A DNA stretch of 37,227 bases from Woeseiaceae bacterium. GTDB lineage: Bacteria; Pseudomonadota; Gammaproteobacteria; Steroidobacterales; Woeseiaceae. Numbering within the stretch: the stretch's first letter is position 1; the number at the start of each line of letters is the position of its first letter. Of the stretch, positions 17,559 to 25,713 are shown piece by piece. The notes beneath the pieces were generated by a model, which saw nothing but the letters and a program-made list of their open reading frames with translations, was not told the origin of the DNA and ran no database searches. The DNA is taken from NCBI GenBank assembly GCA_028277265.1, contig JANQGP010000274.1, positions 1 to 37,227 on the forward strand, given 5' to 3'. Position numbers and translations under genes: made by a program.

Positions 17559-18517
17559 TCGCGGCGACGGCGGCAGCCGCCCGGGCGGCTGCGAAGCGAA
17601 TCGCGCCTCTCATCGAGGCTACACCACTGGTCCATTCGGCCGCATTCAGTGATGAGCTCGACGCCGACGTCTGGTTCAAGCTCGAGAATCGCCAGACGAC
17701 GGGTTCGTTCAAGCTTCGCGGCGCGAGCAACCGTCTGCTGACGCTCTCCGGCAAGCAGCGGGCGAGCGGCTGCGTTGCGGCATCGAGCGGCAATCACGGC
17801 GCGGCCGTTGCCTGCGCGTCGCAACAACTGGGTATCGATTGCGTCGTGTTCGTGCCGGAGCAGACGTCGCCGGCCAAGATTGCGAAGATCCACTCGTTCG
17901 GTGGTGAGGTCCGCTTTTTCGGCACCGATGGCCTCGATGCGGAAGAACACGCCCGGGCGTTCGCAGCCGAGCACGGCAGGTTCTACGTGTCACCGTACAA
18001 CGATGAACAGGTGGTGGCGGGTCAGGGCACCTGCGGCATCGAAATCATCGAGGCGCTGCCCCGACTGAACGCGGCATTCGTTGCCGTCGGCGGCGGCGGG
18101 CTGGTCGGCGGAATCGGCAGCGTGTTCAAGGAACACGATGCGGCGATTCTGGTCTATGGATGTCAACCGCTGGCATCGCCGGTCATGGCCCGGTCGATCG
18201 GGGCCGGCGAAGTCCTGGACATGCCGAGCGGTGTGACGCTGTCGGACGGCACCGCAGGCGGTATCGAACGGGGATCCGTGACGTTCCCCCTCAACCGGGC
18301 TGTGGTCGATGACTGGATTATCGTTGATGAGGCGGCCATTGCCGGTGCGATGCGACGCTACATGGACTGCGAGGGTGACGTCATCGAAGGCGCGGCCGGC
18401 GTCGCAGTTGCCGGGCTGTTGGAACGTCGCAGCGAAATCGCCGGAAAAAACGTCGTTGTCGTCATCTGCGGGGGCAACGTGTCCGAGGAGACACTGCAAG
18501 AGGTTCGCCGGTCTTGA
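17555..18517 (+). CDS. PLP-dependent threonine/serine dehydratase family enzyme
   Basis: Fold-type II PLP enzyme of 320 residues. The Schiff-base lysine is in GSFKLRGA (about residue 53), the substrate/carboxylate loop is SSGNHGAA, the phosphate-binding glycines are VGGGGLVGG, and the PLP N1 contact is in CGGNVSEE near the C-terminus. There is no C-terminal ACT domain, so it is of the catabolic TdcB / serine racemase / EutB kind rather than IlvA. The expected reaction is deamination of L-threonine or L-serine (or a hydroxy amino acid analogue); exact substrate is open. The GTG start overlaps the upstream stop by 4 bp, and its own stop overlaps the next start as TTGA. Confidence 0.88.
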   Translation: MIAATAAAARAAAKRIAPLIEATPLVHSAAFSDELDADVWFKLENRQTTGSFKLRGASNRLLTLSGKQRASGCVAASSGNHGAAVACASQQLGIDCVVFVPEQTSPAKIAKIHSFGGEVRFFGTDGLDAEEHARAFAAEHGRFYVSPYNDEQVVAGQGTCGIEIIEALPRLNAAFVAVGGGGLVGGIGSVFKEHDAAILVYGCQPLASPVMARSIGAGEVLDMPSGVTLSDGTAGGIERGSVTFPLNRAVVDDWIIVDEAAIAGAMRRYMDCEGDVIEGAAGVAVAGLLERRSEIAGKNVVVVICGGNVSEETLQEVRRS

Positions 18518-19863
18518 TTAAGCATGCTGCCGGATTCGTCGTCGCCGCGCTGGCCATCATCTGCGCACCGCCCGCCCTTGCCTCGGCGACTGCGTTCGTC
18601 AACGTGCAGGTCGTGCCGATGGACGACGAGCGTGTGGTGTCGGGGCAGACCGTCGTGATCGGCGACGGCAGGATCGTCGCCATTGGTTCCGTCGACGAGG
18701 TGCCGATCCCCGAGCACGCTCATATCGTCGACGGCACCGATCGTTTCCTGATGCCCGGCCTCGCCGAGATGCATGCGCATGTGCCGGATGCAGGGTCACC
18801 GAACATCGATCGATACTTCAGTCTCTATGTGGCGAACGGCATCACGACGATTCGCGGCATGCTTGGCCAGCCCTCCCACCTTGGACTTCGGGACGCACTG
18901 GAGACCGGTGAAGTCTTCGGGCCCCGGCTTTACACATCCGGCCCCTCGCTCAACGGTCGGTCGGTGGACGGCCCGGCGCGGGCGCGAGCGATGGTCGAGG
19001 AGCAACATGCGTCCGGTTACGACTTCATCAAGCTGCACCCCGGCCTGAACAGCGCCGAGTTCGATGCGATCGCAACGACGTCCCGTGAGCTCGGCATTCC
19101 GTTTGCGGGACACGTGCCGGTTGCCGCGGGCGTCGACCATGCGCTGCAAACCGGAATGGCGACCATTGACCACCTCGACGGCTATTTCGCGGCGGCCTTG
19201 CCGCCCGGGAGCACCGGGCTCGGAGGTTACGGCGGTTTCTTCGATGTCATGCTGGTCGAGCTGGTCGACGCCGATCGCATTACCGAGCTTGCCGCTGCGA
19301 CGGCTGCTTCGACCACGTGGAATGTCCCGACCCAGGTTCTCGTTGAACTGCGTATCAACGAGGTGAGCGCCGAAACGCTGAGCAACTGGCCCGAAATGCG
19401 GTACATGCCGGAGGCAACGGTCGCTCGATGGGCCGAGCGGAAGGCGGCGACCCTGACGGAGCGCGGCTTCGATCCCGAGACGGCCGCGCTCGCGATCGAC
19501 GAGCGGCGGCGGCTCATTCTCGAGTTGCACCGCGCCGGCGCCGGGTTGCTTCTCGGATCCGACTCGCCGCAGGTGTTCAGTGTGCCGGGCTTCTCGATTC
19601 ATCGCGAACTCGAGGTCCTGGTTGCTGCCGGACTCAGCCCCTACGAGGCGTTGCGGACAGGGACGGCGTCGGTGGCCGAGTTTTTCGGCAGCCGCGGCGG
19701 CGTGGTCGCCGTCGGACGCGACGCCGACCTCGTTCTGCTCGACGCGGACCCGCTCGCAGATATTCGCAATGCCAGCCGGATTCACGGCGTCATGCTCCGC
19801 GGCGTGTGGTTGCCGGCCAGCGAACTCGAAGCGCGCATCGCCCCTTATCGCCGGGAAAACTGA
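18514..19863 (+). CDS. Exported metal-dependent amidohydrolase
   Basis: Amidohydrolase-superfamily enzyme of 449 residues with a signal peptide (hydrophobic core FVVAALAIICAPPALA, cleavage near ALASA). Metal ligands are all visible: HAH in LAEMHAHVPD, a carbamylatable Lys in YDFIKLHPGL, His in FAGHVP and TIDHLDG, and Asp in LLLGSDSP. This is the layout of the imidazolonepropionase/prolidase-like group with two metals. It starts at a rare TTG that overlaps the dehydratase stop (TTGA); no nearer ATG keeps the signal peptide. Together the two genes could work on a hydroxy amino acid-containing compound, first hydrolysed outside and then deaminated inside, but this is inference. Confidence 0.87.
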   Translation: MIKHAAGFVVAALAIICAPPALASATAFVNVQVVPMDDERVVSGQTVVIGDGRIVAIGSVDEVPIPEHAHIVDGTDRFLMPGLAEMHAHVPDAGSPNIDRYFSLYVANGITTIRGMLGQPSHLGLRDALETGEVFGPRLYTSGPSLNGRSVDGPARARAMVEEQHASGYDFIKLHPGLNSAEFDAIATTSRELGIPFAGHVPVAAGVDHALQTGMATIDHLDGYFAAALPPGSTGLGGYGGFFDVMLVELVDADRITELAAATAASTTWNVPTQVLVELRINEVSAETLSNWPEMRYMPEATVARWAERKAATLTERGFDPETAALAIDERRRLILELHRAGAGLLLGSDSPQVFSVPGFSIHRELEVLVAAGLSPYEALRTGTASVAEFFGSRGGVVAVGRDADLVLLDADPLADIRNASRIHGVMLRGVWLPASELEARIAPYRREN

Positions 19864-19936
19864 CGGCGTTGCAACCAAAACCGGCCGGGAAGCGTCCAAT
19901 AAGTGCAAAGTCGCAAGCGGGAACAAGGGGAACGAT

Positions 19937-20647
19937 ATGCGCAATTTTGCTCTGGCAACGCTCTTCCTGGCAGGACTCGCCGGGCCGGCTGCCGCCGACT
20001 ACTCGGAATCGCGGGAGCTCTCCGTCGACGCCAGCGGCGCGAGCCGGCTGGAACTCGTAACGGGAGCGGGCTCATTGATCGTCCAAGGTGTGAATGGTCT
20101 CGATGCCGTCGAAGTCGACGCAAAAATCGTTGTCGGCGCCATTCGGGACGGCAAAGGCCGCGAGATGATAGAGAAACACGCCGTGCTCGAGCTCGATCGC
20201 AAGGGCGACAGGATCCGGCTGATCGCCGAGTTCGACAACGGCGTCCGGAGCTGGGGGTCGGGTGGCCGAATCGATGTCGTCGTGCGTGCGCCGGCCGGTC
20301 TCGAGCTGTCGATCGACGATGGATCGGGTTCGCTCAGGGTCCGGGACTTCGATGCCGACGTCAGGATCGAAGACGGATCGGGTTCGGTCGTTGTCGACTC
20401 GGTGGGCGCGCTGAATCTCGACGACGGGTCCGGCTCGATCAAGGTCAGGAACGCGGCGGGCGACGTCTACATTAACGATGGATCCGGCAGCATCACGATC
20501 GACACGGTCGATGGCACGGTGACGATCGATGACGGCGCCGGCGGCATCGATGTATCCGGAGTGACCGAGGACCTCGTCATCATCGACGACGGCAGTGGCG
20601 GCATCAGGTTCAACGACGTGCGCGGCAAGGTCGAACAGGACGGCTGA
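19937..20647 (+). CDS. Exported repeat protein with DGSGS beta-helix repeats (DUF4097-like)
   Basis: Protein of 236 residues with a signal peptide (FALATLFLAGLAGPAAA). AAGGGG lies just before the ATG. The first half is a beta-rich region (LELVTGAGSLIVQGVNG). The second half is six near-identical units of 17-19 residues built on D-D/E-G-S-G-S/G followed by an alternating beta strand, as expected of a stacked beta-helix of the adhesin-like DUF4097/DUF2807 kind. Such domains occur in secreted and periplasmic proteins whose functions are mostly unknown. It lies 73 bp after the amidohydrolase gene. Confidence 0.85.
   Translation: MRNFALATLFLAGLAGPAAADYSESRELSVDASGASRLELVTGAGSLIVQGVNGLDAVEVDAKIVVGAIRDGKGREMIEKHAVLELDRKGDRIRLIAEFDNGVRSWGSGGRIDVVVRAPAGLELSIDDGSGSLRVRDFDADVRIEDGSGSVVVDSVGALNLDDGSGSIKVRNAAGDVYINDGSGSITIDTVDGTVTIDDGAGGIDVSGVTEDLVIIDDGSGGIRFNDVRGKVEQDG
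20318..20647 (+). repeat. Six in-frame tandem coding repeats of 51-57 bp
   Basis: The Asp codon before each Gly-rich turn falls at 20318, 20372, 20423, 20477, 20531 and 20588, giving steps of 54, 51, 54, 54 and 57 bp. Units keep DNA as well as protein similarity (GGATCGGGTTCG appears twice), suggesting relatively recent duplication. The step variation matches whole codons, so the frame is kept. Confidence 0.8.
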
Positions 20648-20748
20648 CAGCCTGCCAATAAGCCAGTTTCGGGCTCAGCGCGCCAGGCTGCCGGTCCGCA
20701 TCTGCTAGACTCTCTCTAAAACGCTTCGTCCGGCGGAGGGGAGGGTTT

Positions 20749-21177
20749 ATGAAACTCGTGCAACACCTGCTCGACGCGAAAGGGAACGAGATCATATCGA
20801 TCGCCCCGGATGCGTCTGTCTTCGATGCAATCAAGCTGATGGCCGGCAAGGGCGTCGGTTCTCTCGTCGTGATGAAAGGCGGCGATATCAAGGGCATCGT
20901 CACGGAACGCGATTATGCGCGCAAAGTTATCATCAGAGGGCGGTCATCCGAATCGACGTCCGTCGGCGAGATCATGACCGCCGACGTGGTCACAACGACG
21001 ACGGATCAAACGGTGAACGAGTGCATGGCGTTGATGACCGAGAAAGGCGTTCGACACCTTCCTGTCGTTGCCGATGCGAAGGTCGTCGGCATGATATCCA
21101 TGCGCGATCTCGTCCACGCGATTATCGTGGACCAGCAGGAAGAGATCGAGCAGCTCGAGCATTACATCAGCGGCTAG
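20749..21177 (+). CDS. Tandem CBS-domain protein
   Basis: Protein of 142 residues made almost only of two CBS motifs: residues about 10-65 (ISIAPDASVFDAIKLM, KGIVTERDYARKV) and 73-130 (VTTTTDQTVNECMALM, VVGMISMRDLVHAII). A pair of CBS motifs forms a Bateman module that usually binds adenine nucleotides or S-adenosylmethionine and senses energy state. Stand-alone forms act in trans on unknown partners. GGAGGG precedes the ATG. It has 101 bp of upstream spacer and probably its own promoter. Nothing nearby is an obvious target. Confidence 0.92.
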   Translation: MKLVQHLLDAKGNEIISIAPDASVFDAIKLMAGKGVGSLVVMKGGDIKGIVTERDYARKVIIRGRSSESTSVGEIMTADVVTTTTDQTVNECMALMTEKGVRHLPVVADAKVVGMISMRDLVHAIIVDQQEEIEQLEHYISG

Positions 21178-21211
21178 CAGCCTGTTCAAAAAGCACTTCG
21201 CGGAGCGCAAT

Positions 21212-22093
21212 GTGAAGGAAGTTCCCGGGTACGACCGGCGCGTCATGCGTCTCTTCGACACCTACGTGCACGGGCAGATGAGCCGGCGCGAATTCCTCGA
21301 CCGGCTGGCAACCGTCACGGCGTCGACCACGGCTGCCGCCGCGATCCTCGCGAGCCTGAGTCCCGACTACGCGCTCGCGCAACAGGTCGATCCTGACGAC
21401 AAGTCGATTCGTGCATCGTACAAGCGCTACGGATCGCCGAAGGGCGCCGGCGTCATGAACGGATACTTCGCGCGTCCCGCGGCGACGGGCCACAAACTGC
21501 CGGCCGTGCTCGTCATCCATGAAAACCGCGGTCTCAACCCCTATATCGAGGACGTCGTCCGGCGACTTGCCGTGGCCGGGTTCATCGCGTATGCGCCGGA
21601 CGCGCTGACGCCACTCGGCGGCTATCCGGGGAACGACGGCGAAGGGCGCGCGTTGCAACGCCAGCGTGATCGCGACGAGATGGCCGAGGACTTCATCGCG
21701 GCTGTCGACTTCCTCATCAAACACCCGGATTGCACGGGCAAGGTCGGTGCCGTCGGTTTCTGTTTCGGCGGCAGCATGGTCATGCAGCTTGCCGTTCGGG
21801 TTCCCGAGCTCAGAGCGGGAGTCGCCTTCTACGGCCGCCACCCTGATCCACGCCTCGCATCGTCCATCAATGCGCCGCTCCTGTTCCATCACGCTGAACT
21901 CGACGAGCGCGTCAATGCCAGCTGGCCGGACTTCGAAGCTGCACTCGAAGCGGCCGACCGCGAGTACACGAACTACGACTACGACGATGTCGGCCACGGA
22001 TTTCATAATGACACCACGCCGAGGTTTGACGAGGCGGCCGCACGGCTCGCCTGGGAGCGGACCCTGGCGTTTTTCGCCGCAGAATTGCAATGA
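21212..22093 (+). CDS. Tat-exported dienelactone hydrolase-family protein
   Basis: Alpha/beta-hydrolase of 293 residues. After about 27 leading residues there is a twin-arginine signal (MSRREFLDRLATVTASTTAA) and a cleavage site near YALAQ. The long n-region is unusual but seen in other members of this family. The nucleophile is Cys in GFCFGGSM, and the catalytic His is in VGHGFHND; the oxyanion/Glu region is VIHENRGLNPY. These are dienelactone hydrolase hallmarks (carboxymethylenebutenolidase-like), though many members act on other esters. The GTG start has GGAG upstream. The stop overlaps the ATG of the TPR gene (ATGA). Confidence 0.9.
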   Translation: MKEVPGYDRRVMRLFDTYVHGQMSRREFLDRLATVTASTTAAAAILASLSPDYALAQQVDPDDKSIRASYKRYGSPKGAGVMNGYFARPAATGHKLPAVLVIHENRGLNPYIEDVVRRLAVAGFIAYAPDALTPLGGYPGNDGEGRALQRQRDRDEMAEDFIAAVDFLIKHPDCTGKVGAVGFCFGGSMVMQLAVRVPELRAGVAFYGRHPDPRLASSINAPLLFHHAELDERVNASWPDFEAALEAADREYTNYDYDDVGHGFHNDTTPRFDEAAARLAWERTLAFFAAELQ

Positions 22094-22632
22094 AACTCAG
22101 GCCCCTGCATATCTGGCTCTTCGTTCTGCTTGCAATCCTTTTGCTGGCGTGGTCGCAGGTCGCGGCCGACGAGGACAACCGGACGATCATCGGACCGCGC
22201 AATCCGCCGCTCGCCGAGGGCGCCGAGGCCCTCAACGCCGGCGATGCCGAGGAAGGCGTACGACTGAGCCTTCGCGGGCTCGAGATGGCGCAAGGCAATC
22301 GTGAGCGCAAGAGCGCGCATTCCAATCTGTGTGCCGGATACCTGTTGATGGACAAGCCGTTGACGGCTCTCGGGCATTGCGATGCGGCCATCGCGATCGA
22401 CCCGGATTTCTGGCGAGCCTACAATAACCGCGCGCTCGTTTACCTTCGCCTCGATCGGTTCGAGGAATCCGAAGCCGATATCGCAAAGGGCCAGGCGTTA
22501 CGGCCCTCGTCGGTCAAGCTCAAGGAAACGCGGGGATTGCTCCTCGACGAAACGGACCCGGTTGTCGAGAGCATCGAAGTCGATGAACGGCGAAGCGTGG
22601 TGAATGGCGGCCAGGACGATGCTGGCAACTAG
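22090..22632 (+). CDS. Membrane-anchored or exported TPR protein
   Basis: Protein of 180 residues with an N-terminal hydrophobic segment (IWLFVLLAILLLAWSQVAA) that is either a signal peptide or an anchor. Three helical repeats follow; the clearest TPR units are AHSNLCAGYLLMDKPLTALG and AYNNRALVYLRLDRFEESEA with the alternating small and large residues of the family. TPR units mediate protein contacts. It is coupled to the dienelactone hydrolase by ATGA. The last 29 bp overlap the start of the TonB-C gene. Confidence 0.82.
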   Translation: MKLRPLHIWLFVLLAILLLAWSQVAADEDNRTIIGPRNPPLAEGAEALNAGDAEEGVRLSLRGLEMAQGNRERKSAHSNLCAGYLLMDKPLTALGHCDAAIAIDPDFWRAYNNRALVYLRLDRFEESEADIAKGQALRPSSVKLKETRGLLLDETDPVVESIEVDERRSVVNGGQDDAGN

Positions 22633-22990
22633 CGTTGCGCTGATGCTGCTGGCAACCGATCCCGCGTCCTCGGTGGATGGCATATCGAGGACGGACTCCG
22701 CCACGAACCGGGTCCCGTTGCACACCGTGATTCCGGACTACCCGAGGACTGCACGTCGCGATCGCATCGAAGGCGAGGTCCAGGTGTGTTTCAACATCAC
22801 CCGACGAGGGTATCCGACGCGTATCGCCGTGCGTCGCAGTACCCACCGCGTATTCGAGAAGCCGTCGCGCAGAGCCGTGCGAAAATCCACCTGGCTGCCG
22901 ATCGGCAGCGACGAGCCGACGACGGGCATCAAGGCGTGCCGCACGTTTCGCTTCAATCTCGTGCCGGTGTCGGCCGACGAGCGAGATTGA
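22604..22990 (+). CDS. Small exported TonB C-terminal-domain-like protein
   Basis: Protein of 128 residues with a signal peptide (MLATSVALMLLATDPASS) and then almost only a TonB-C-like domain: VIPDYPRTARRDRIEGEVQVCFNI (YPxxAxxxxIEGxVxVxFxI pattern), then RKSTWLP. Two Cys (CFN and ACRTF) could form a disulfide. Without a TonB N-terminal helix that reaches ExbB/ExbD it is unlikely to be a full TonB; similar short proteins serve as periplasmic or outer-membrane partners. The start may be 22604 or 22619; the second has the better upstream sequence. Its 3' end overlaps the convergent aldolase gene by 38 bp. Confidence 0.75.
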   Translation: MAARTMLATSVALMLLATDPASSVDGISRTDSATNRVPLHTVIPDYPRTARRDRIEGEVQVCFNITRRGYPTRIAVRRSTHRVFEKPSRRAVRKSTWLPIGSDEPTTGIKACRTFRFNLVPVSADERD

Positions 22991-23576
22991 GGATACGGGT
23001 CGCGGCCTGCTCCAGGGTTCCGCCGATGCTGATGAGGCCCCCAGGATGTCCCGCCATCACCGCGATACCCACGTTCGCAAGGTCGCCGTGTATGTAGAGC
23101 CGTCTGAACTCTCCGGCCATTGCCGGCGTACCGTACGCGACCGCCGGATCGGTCGTCGGCAAGACGTCGCGAGCGCTGTTCCACAACTCGTCACTGTGCA
23201 CGTGCACGACCGCGCGGATGCCCAGGTTGACCCTGTAGATCGCAGCATGTGTCATCGCTTCGGAGGACGCTTCGACCGGGCCGCAGCAGTGCACCCGGTT
23301 GGTTTCGATATCGCATGAGGTAACCAGCGTATAGTGAGACCGGTCGGTGACTTCGAGGTGCCCGGTCTGGGTACCGCTGATGAAAAACTGGCCGGGCTGA
23401 CCGGCATGCACGCTGATGTTGCCGTAACCGACCTCGTGCTCGTCGTCGTAACCGATGAGTCCGAGGGCAAACAACTCGCGGCGCCAGCGATCGAGTTCCT
23501 CGGCGACGGCGGCTGCCGGAGGCGGTCCGGGGGCCCAGACGCTTTCGTACTTGATGTAACCTTCGTCGTACGTCAC
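22953..23576 (-). CDS. Class II aldolase-family enzyme, probable methylthioribulose/deoxyribulose phosphate aldolase or dehydratase
   Basis: Zinc enzyme of 207 residues of the FucA/AraD/MtnB family. Metal and catalytic residues are visible: Glu in SSEAMTH, the HVH pair in VVHVHSDELW, and a third His in MAGHPGGL; GNIS near residue 50 contacts phosphate in this family. It starts at GTG inside the mtnA stop (GTGA, 4-bp overlap), so the two are coupled. Next to mtnA two roles are known: MtnB dehydratase of the methionine salvage pathway, or Ald2 of the DHAP shunt, which splits the ketose phosphate into dihydroxyacetone phosphate and an aldehyde. Absence of mtnC/mtnD/mtnK nearby makes the latter attractive. 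Confidence 0.82.
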   Translation of the reverse strand: MTYDEGYIKYESVWAPGPPPAAAVAEELDRWRRELFALGLIGYDDEHEVGYGNISVHAGQPGQFFISGTQTGHLEVTDRSHYTLVTSCDIETNRVHCCGPVEASSEAMTHAAIYRVNLGIRAVVHVHSDELWNSARDVLPTTDPAVAYGTPAMAGEFRRLYIHGDLANVGIAVMAGHPGGLISIGGTLEQAATRILNLARRPTPARD

Positions 23577-24661
23577 TTCTCGCGCATCTCCGGAAAAAGG
23601 CCGAGCAGGCCGTCTTCGGAGGCGTCGCAGACACCGCGTTCCGTGATCAGGCCCGTCACGAGCCGCGCTGGCGTGACGTCGAACGCGTAGTTGCTGACCG
23701 GCGTGTCGTTCGCCGTCGTGCAGACACGTAGCGGTTCGCCGTCGTGCACCCCGTAGATGTGGCTGACCTCCTCCGGTTCGCGCTCCTCGATCGGAATTTC
23801 ACGAATGCCTTCGCGGCTGTGCCAGTCGATCGTCGTCGACGGCAGCGCGACGTAAAACGGAACGCCGTTGTCGAAAGCGGCCAGCGCCTTGAGGTAAGTA
23901 CCGATCTTGTTGGCCACATCGCCGCAGCGTGTCGTACGGTCCGTCCCGGTGATGACGACGTCGACCATGCCGTGTTGCATCAGGTGTCCGCCTGCGTTGT
24001 CGACAATCAGCGTGTGCGGCACGTCGCTCGCAGCGAGCTCCCAGGCCGTCAGCTGCGAACCCTGGTTGCGAGGCCGGGTTTCGTCGACCCAGACGTGCAC
24101 GTCTATGCCCTGCTGCTGCGCGAAGTAGACGGGCGCGGTTGCAGTACCGTAGTTGATCGTGGCGAGCGCCCCCGCGTTGCAGTGCGTCAATACGTTGACG
24201 ACACCGTTCTTTCGAGCCGCGATGTCCGCGAGCAGGCGCACGCCATGCTCGCCGATGCCGCGGCTGATCTCGATGTCTTCGTCGCAGATGGCCTGCGCCT
24301 CGTCACGGAGGGCCTCGGGCAGCCCGGTGTCGCCGGTGTCGCCGACGACGGCGAGCATGCGTTCGATACCCCAGCGCAGATTGACCGCGGTCGGCCGTGA
24401 CTTCAGAAGTCGGGTGGCCGCCTCGCGGACAAACGTCGACGACGGGTTCTCGACCGCAGCGAGATAAAGGCCCCATGCGGCCGTGGCGCCGATCAACGGA
24501 GCGCCCCTGACGTACATTTCCCCAATCGCTTTGTCGGCGTCCCGCCAGGTGAGGAGGTCATGAACGACGTAGTCGTGCGGCAAGAGCCGCTGGTCGATGA
24601 TCTGGACGATCGACGCGTCGTCGGGCTTGAGCCAGATCGTGCGGAAGTCGGCGGCAGTCAC
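23573..24661 (-). CDS. mtnA: S-methyl-5-thioribose-1-phosphate isomerase
   Basis: Cytosolic isomerase of 362 residues that turns 5-methylthioribose-1-phosphate into the ribulose form after cleavage of methylthioadenosine. Family marks include YVRGAPLIGATAAWG, the catalytic Cys in LTHCNAGALA, VWVDETRPRNQGS, the catalytic Asp in VITGTDRTT, and ANKIGTYLKA near the substrate pocket. It starts at GTG 10 bp after the folD stop and lacks a strong Shine-Dalgarno, so it depends on coupling. Some MtnA proteins also use 5-deoxyribose-1-phosphate, which would suit the aldolase beside it. Confidence 0.95.
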   Translation of the reverse strand: MTAADFRTIWLKPDDASIVQIIDQRLLPHDYVVHDLLTWRDADKAIGEMYVRGAPLIGATAAWGLYLAAVENPSSTFVREAATRLLKSRPTAVNLRWGIERMLAVVGDTGDTGLPEALRDEAQAICDEDIEISRGIGEHGVRLLADIAARKNGVVNVLTHCNAGALATINYGTATAPVYFAQQQGIDVHVWVDETRPRNQGSQLTAWELAASDVPHTLIVDNAGGHLMQHGMVDVVITGTDRTTRCGDVANKIGTYLKALAAFDNGVPFYVALPSTTIDWHSREGIREIPIEEREPEEVSHIYGVHDGEPLRVCTTANDTPVSNYAFDVTPARLVTGLITERGVCDASEDGLLGLFPEMREK

Positions 24662-24671
24662 GAGGCCGCAA

Positions 24672-25571
24672 TCAGCCTTCGAGCCCGGCGGCCAGCCGGG
24701 CCGAACGCAGCGTGTTGAACATCAGCATCGTGATCGTCATCGGCCCGACGCCGCCGGGAACCGGCGTCACGGCGGCGGCGACCTCGAGCGCCTCATCGTA
24801 GTCCACGTCGCCGGTGAGTTTCGTCTTCGTCTCGCCGTCGACCTCTTTCTCGATGCGATTGATGCCCACGTCGACGACGACGGCGCCCGGCTTCAGCCAG
24901 TCGCCCTTGATCATGTCGGGCTGGCCGACGGCCGCAATCACGATATCGGCTTCGCGGACCACGCCCGGCAGGTCCTTCGTACGGCTGTGGCATATCGTTA
25001 CGGTCGCATTGCGCTGCAGCAGCAGGGCCGCCATCGGTTTGCCGACGATGTTGGACCGACCGACAACGACGGCGCTGAGTCCCGAAAAGTCGCCGCCGAG
25101 TTCATCTTCGATCATCAGGATACAACCGGCCGGTGTGCAGGGTACGAACGCGTCCGCGGTATGCCCGGCGGACAGTTTGCCGACGTTCACGAAGTGGAAA
25201 CCGTCAACGTCCTTGGTCGGCGCTATCGATTGTGTAACGGCCAATTCGTCGAGATGGCCGGGCAGTGGCAGCTGCACGAGAATGCCGTGGATCGAATCGT
25301 CGCGGTTGAGTTCGTCGATGAGTCCGAGGACGTCCTCCTGGGAAGTATCCCCGGCGAGCGAGTGTTGCACCGAGTGGAAGCCACAGGCCTCGGCACGCCG
25401 CTTCTTGTTGCGGACGTAGACCTGGCTTGCGGGGTCCTCGCCGATGATGACGACGGCCAGCCCCGGCTTGACGCCGTGGTCCGCGAGCAATGCGGCAGTC
25501 TGTTCGGTAATGGACTCGGCCAACTGTTCGGCCTTGGCCTTGCCGTCAATACGTGTGGCGGTCATCGTCAT
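24672..25571 (-). CDS. folD: Bifunctional methylenetetrahydrofolate dehydrogenase/cyclohydrolase
   Basis: FolD of 299 residues interconverts 5,10-methylene-, methenyl- and 10-formyl-tetrahydrofolate, using NADP. The catalytic Lys region is [15 protein letters not shown], the substrate loop is KDVDGFH, the dinucleotide-binding Rossmann motif is [11 protein letters not shown], and the C-terminal signature is [11 protein letters not shown]. Length and order match the family. It is first in a minus-strand operon with mtnA and the class II aldolase (10-bp gap), so one-carbon metabolism and thioadenosine salvage are co-expressed. Promoter should lie in 25572-25713, shared with the divergent acyltransferase gene. 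Confidence 0.97.
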   Translation of the reverse strand: MTMTATRIDGKAKAEQLAESITEQTAALLADHGVKPGLAVVIIGEDPASQVYVRNKKRRAEACGFHSVQHSLAGDTSQEDVLGLIDELNRDDSIHGILVQLPLPGHLDELAVTQSIAPTKDVDGFHFVNVGKLSAGHTADAFVPCTPAGCILMIEDELGGDFSGLSAVVVGRSNIVGKPMAALLLQRNATVTICHSRTKDLPGVVREADIVIAAVGQPDMIKGDWLKPGAVVVDVGINRIEKEVDGETKTKLTGDVDYDEALEVAAAVTPVPGGVGPMTITMLMFNTLRSARLAAGLEG

Positions 25572-25713
25572 TAGCCCTGCAGTTCGGGAAGCGGGCCGTA
25601 GGGTAACGTGTCGCCGGACCGGTTTCTACTCGGGGACGTCCGGTGTCATGCGTTCGGTCATGGCTCGGGATAGAATGCGCGTTGTTCCCGACGAGCATTC
25701 TGATTTGAGAACC

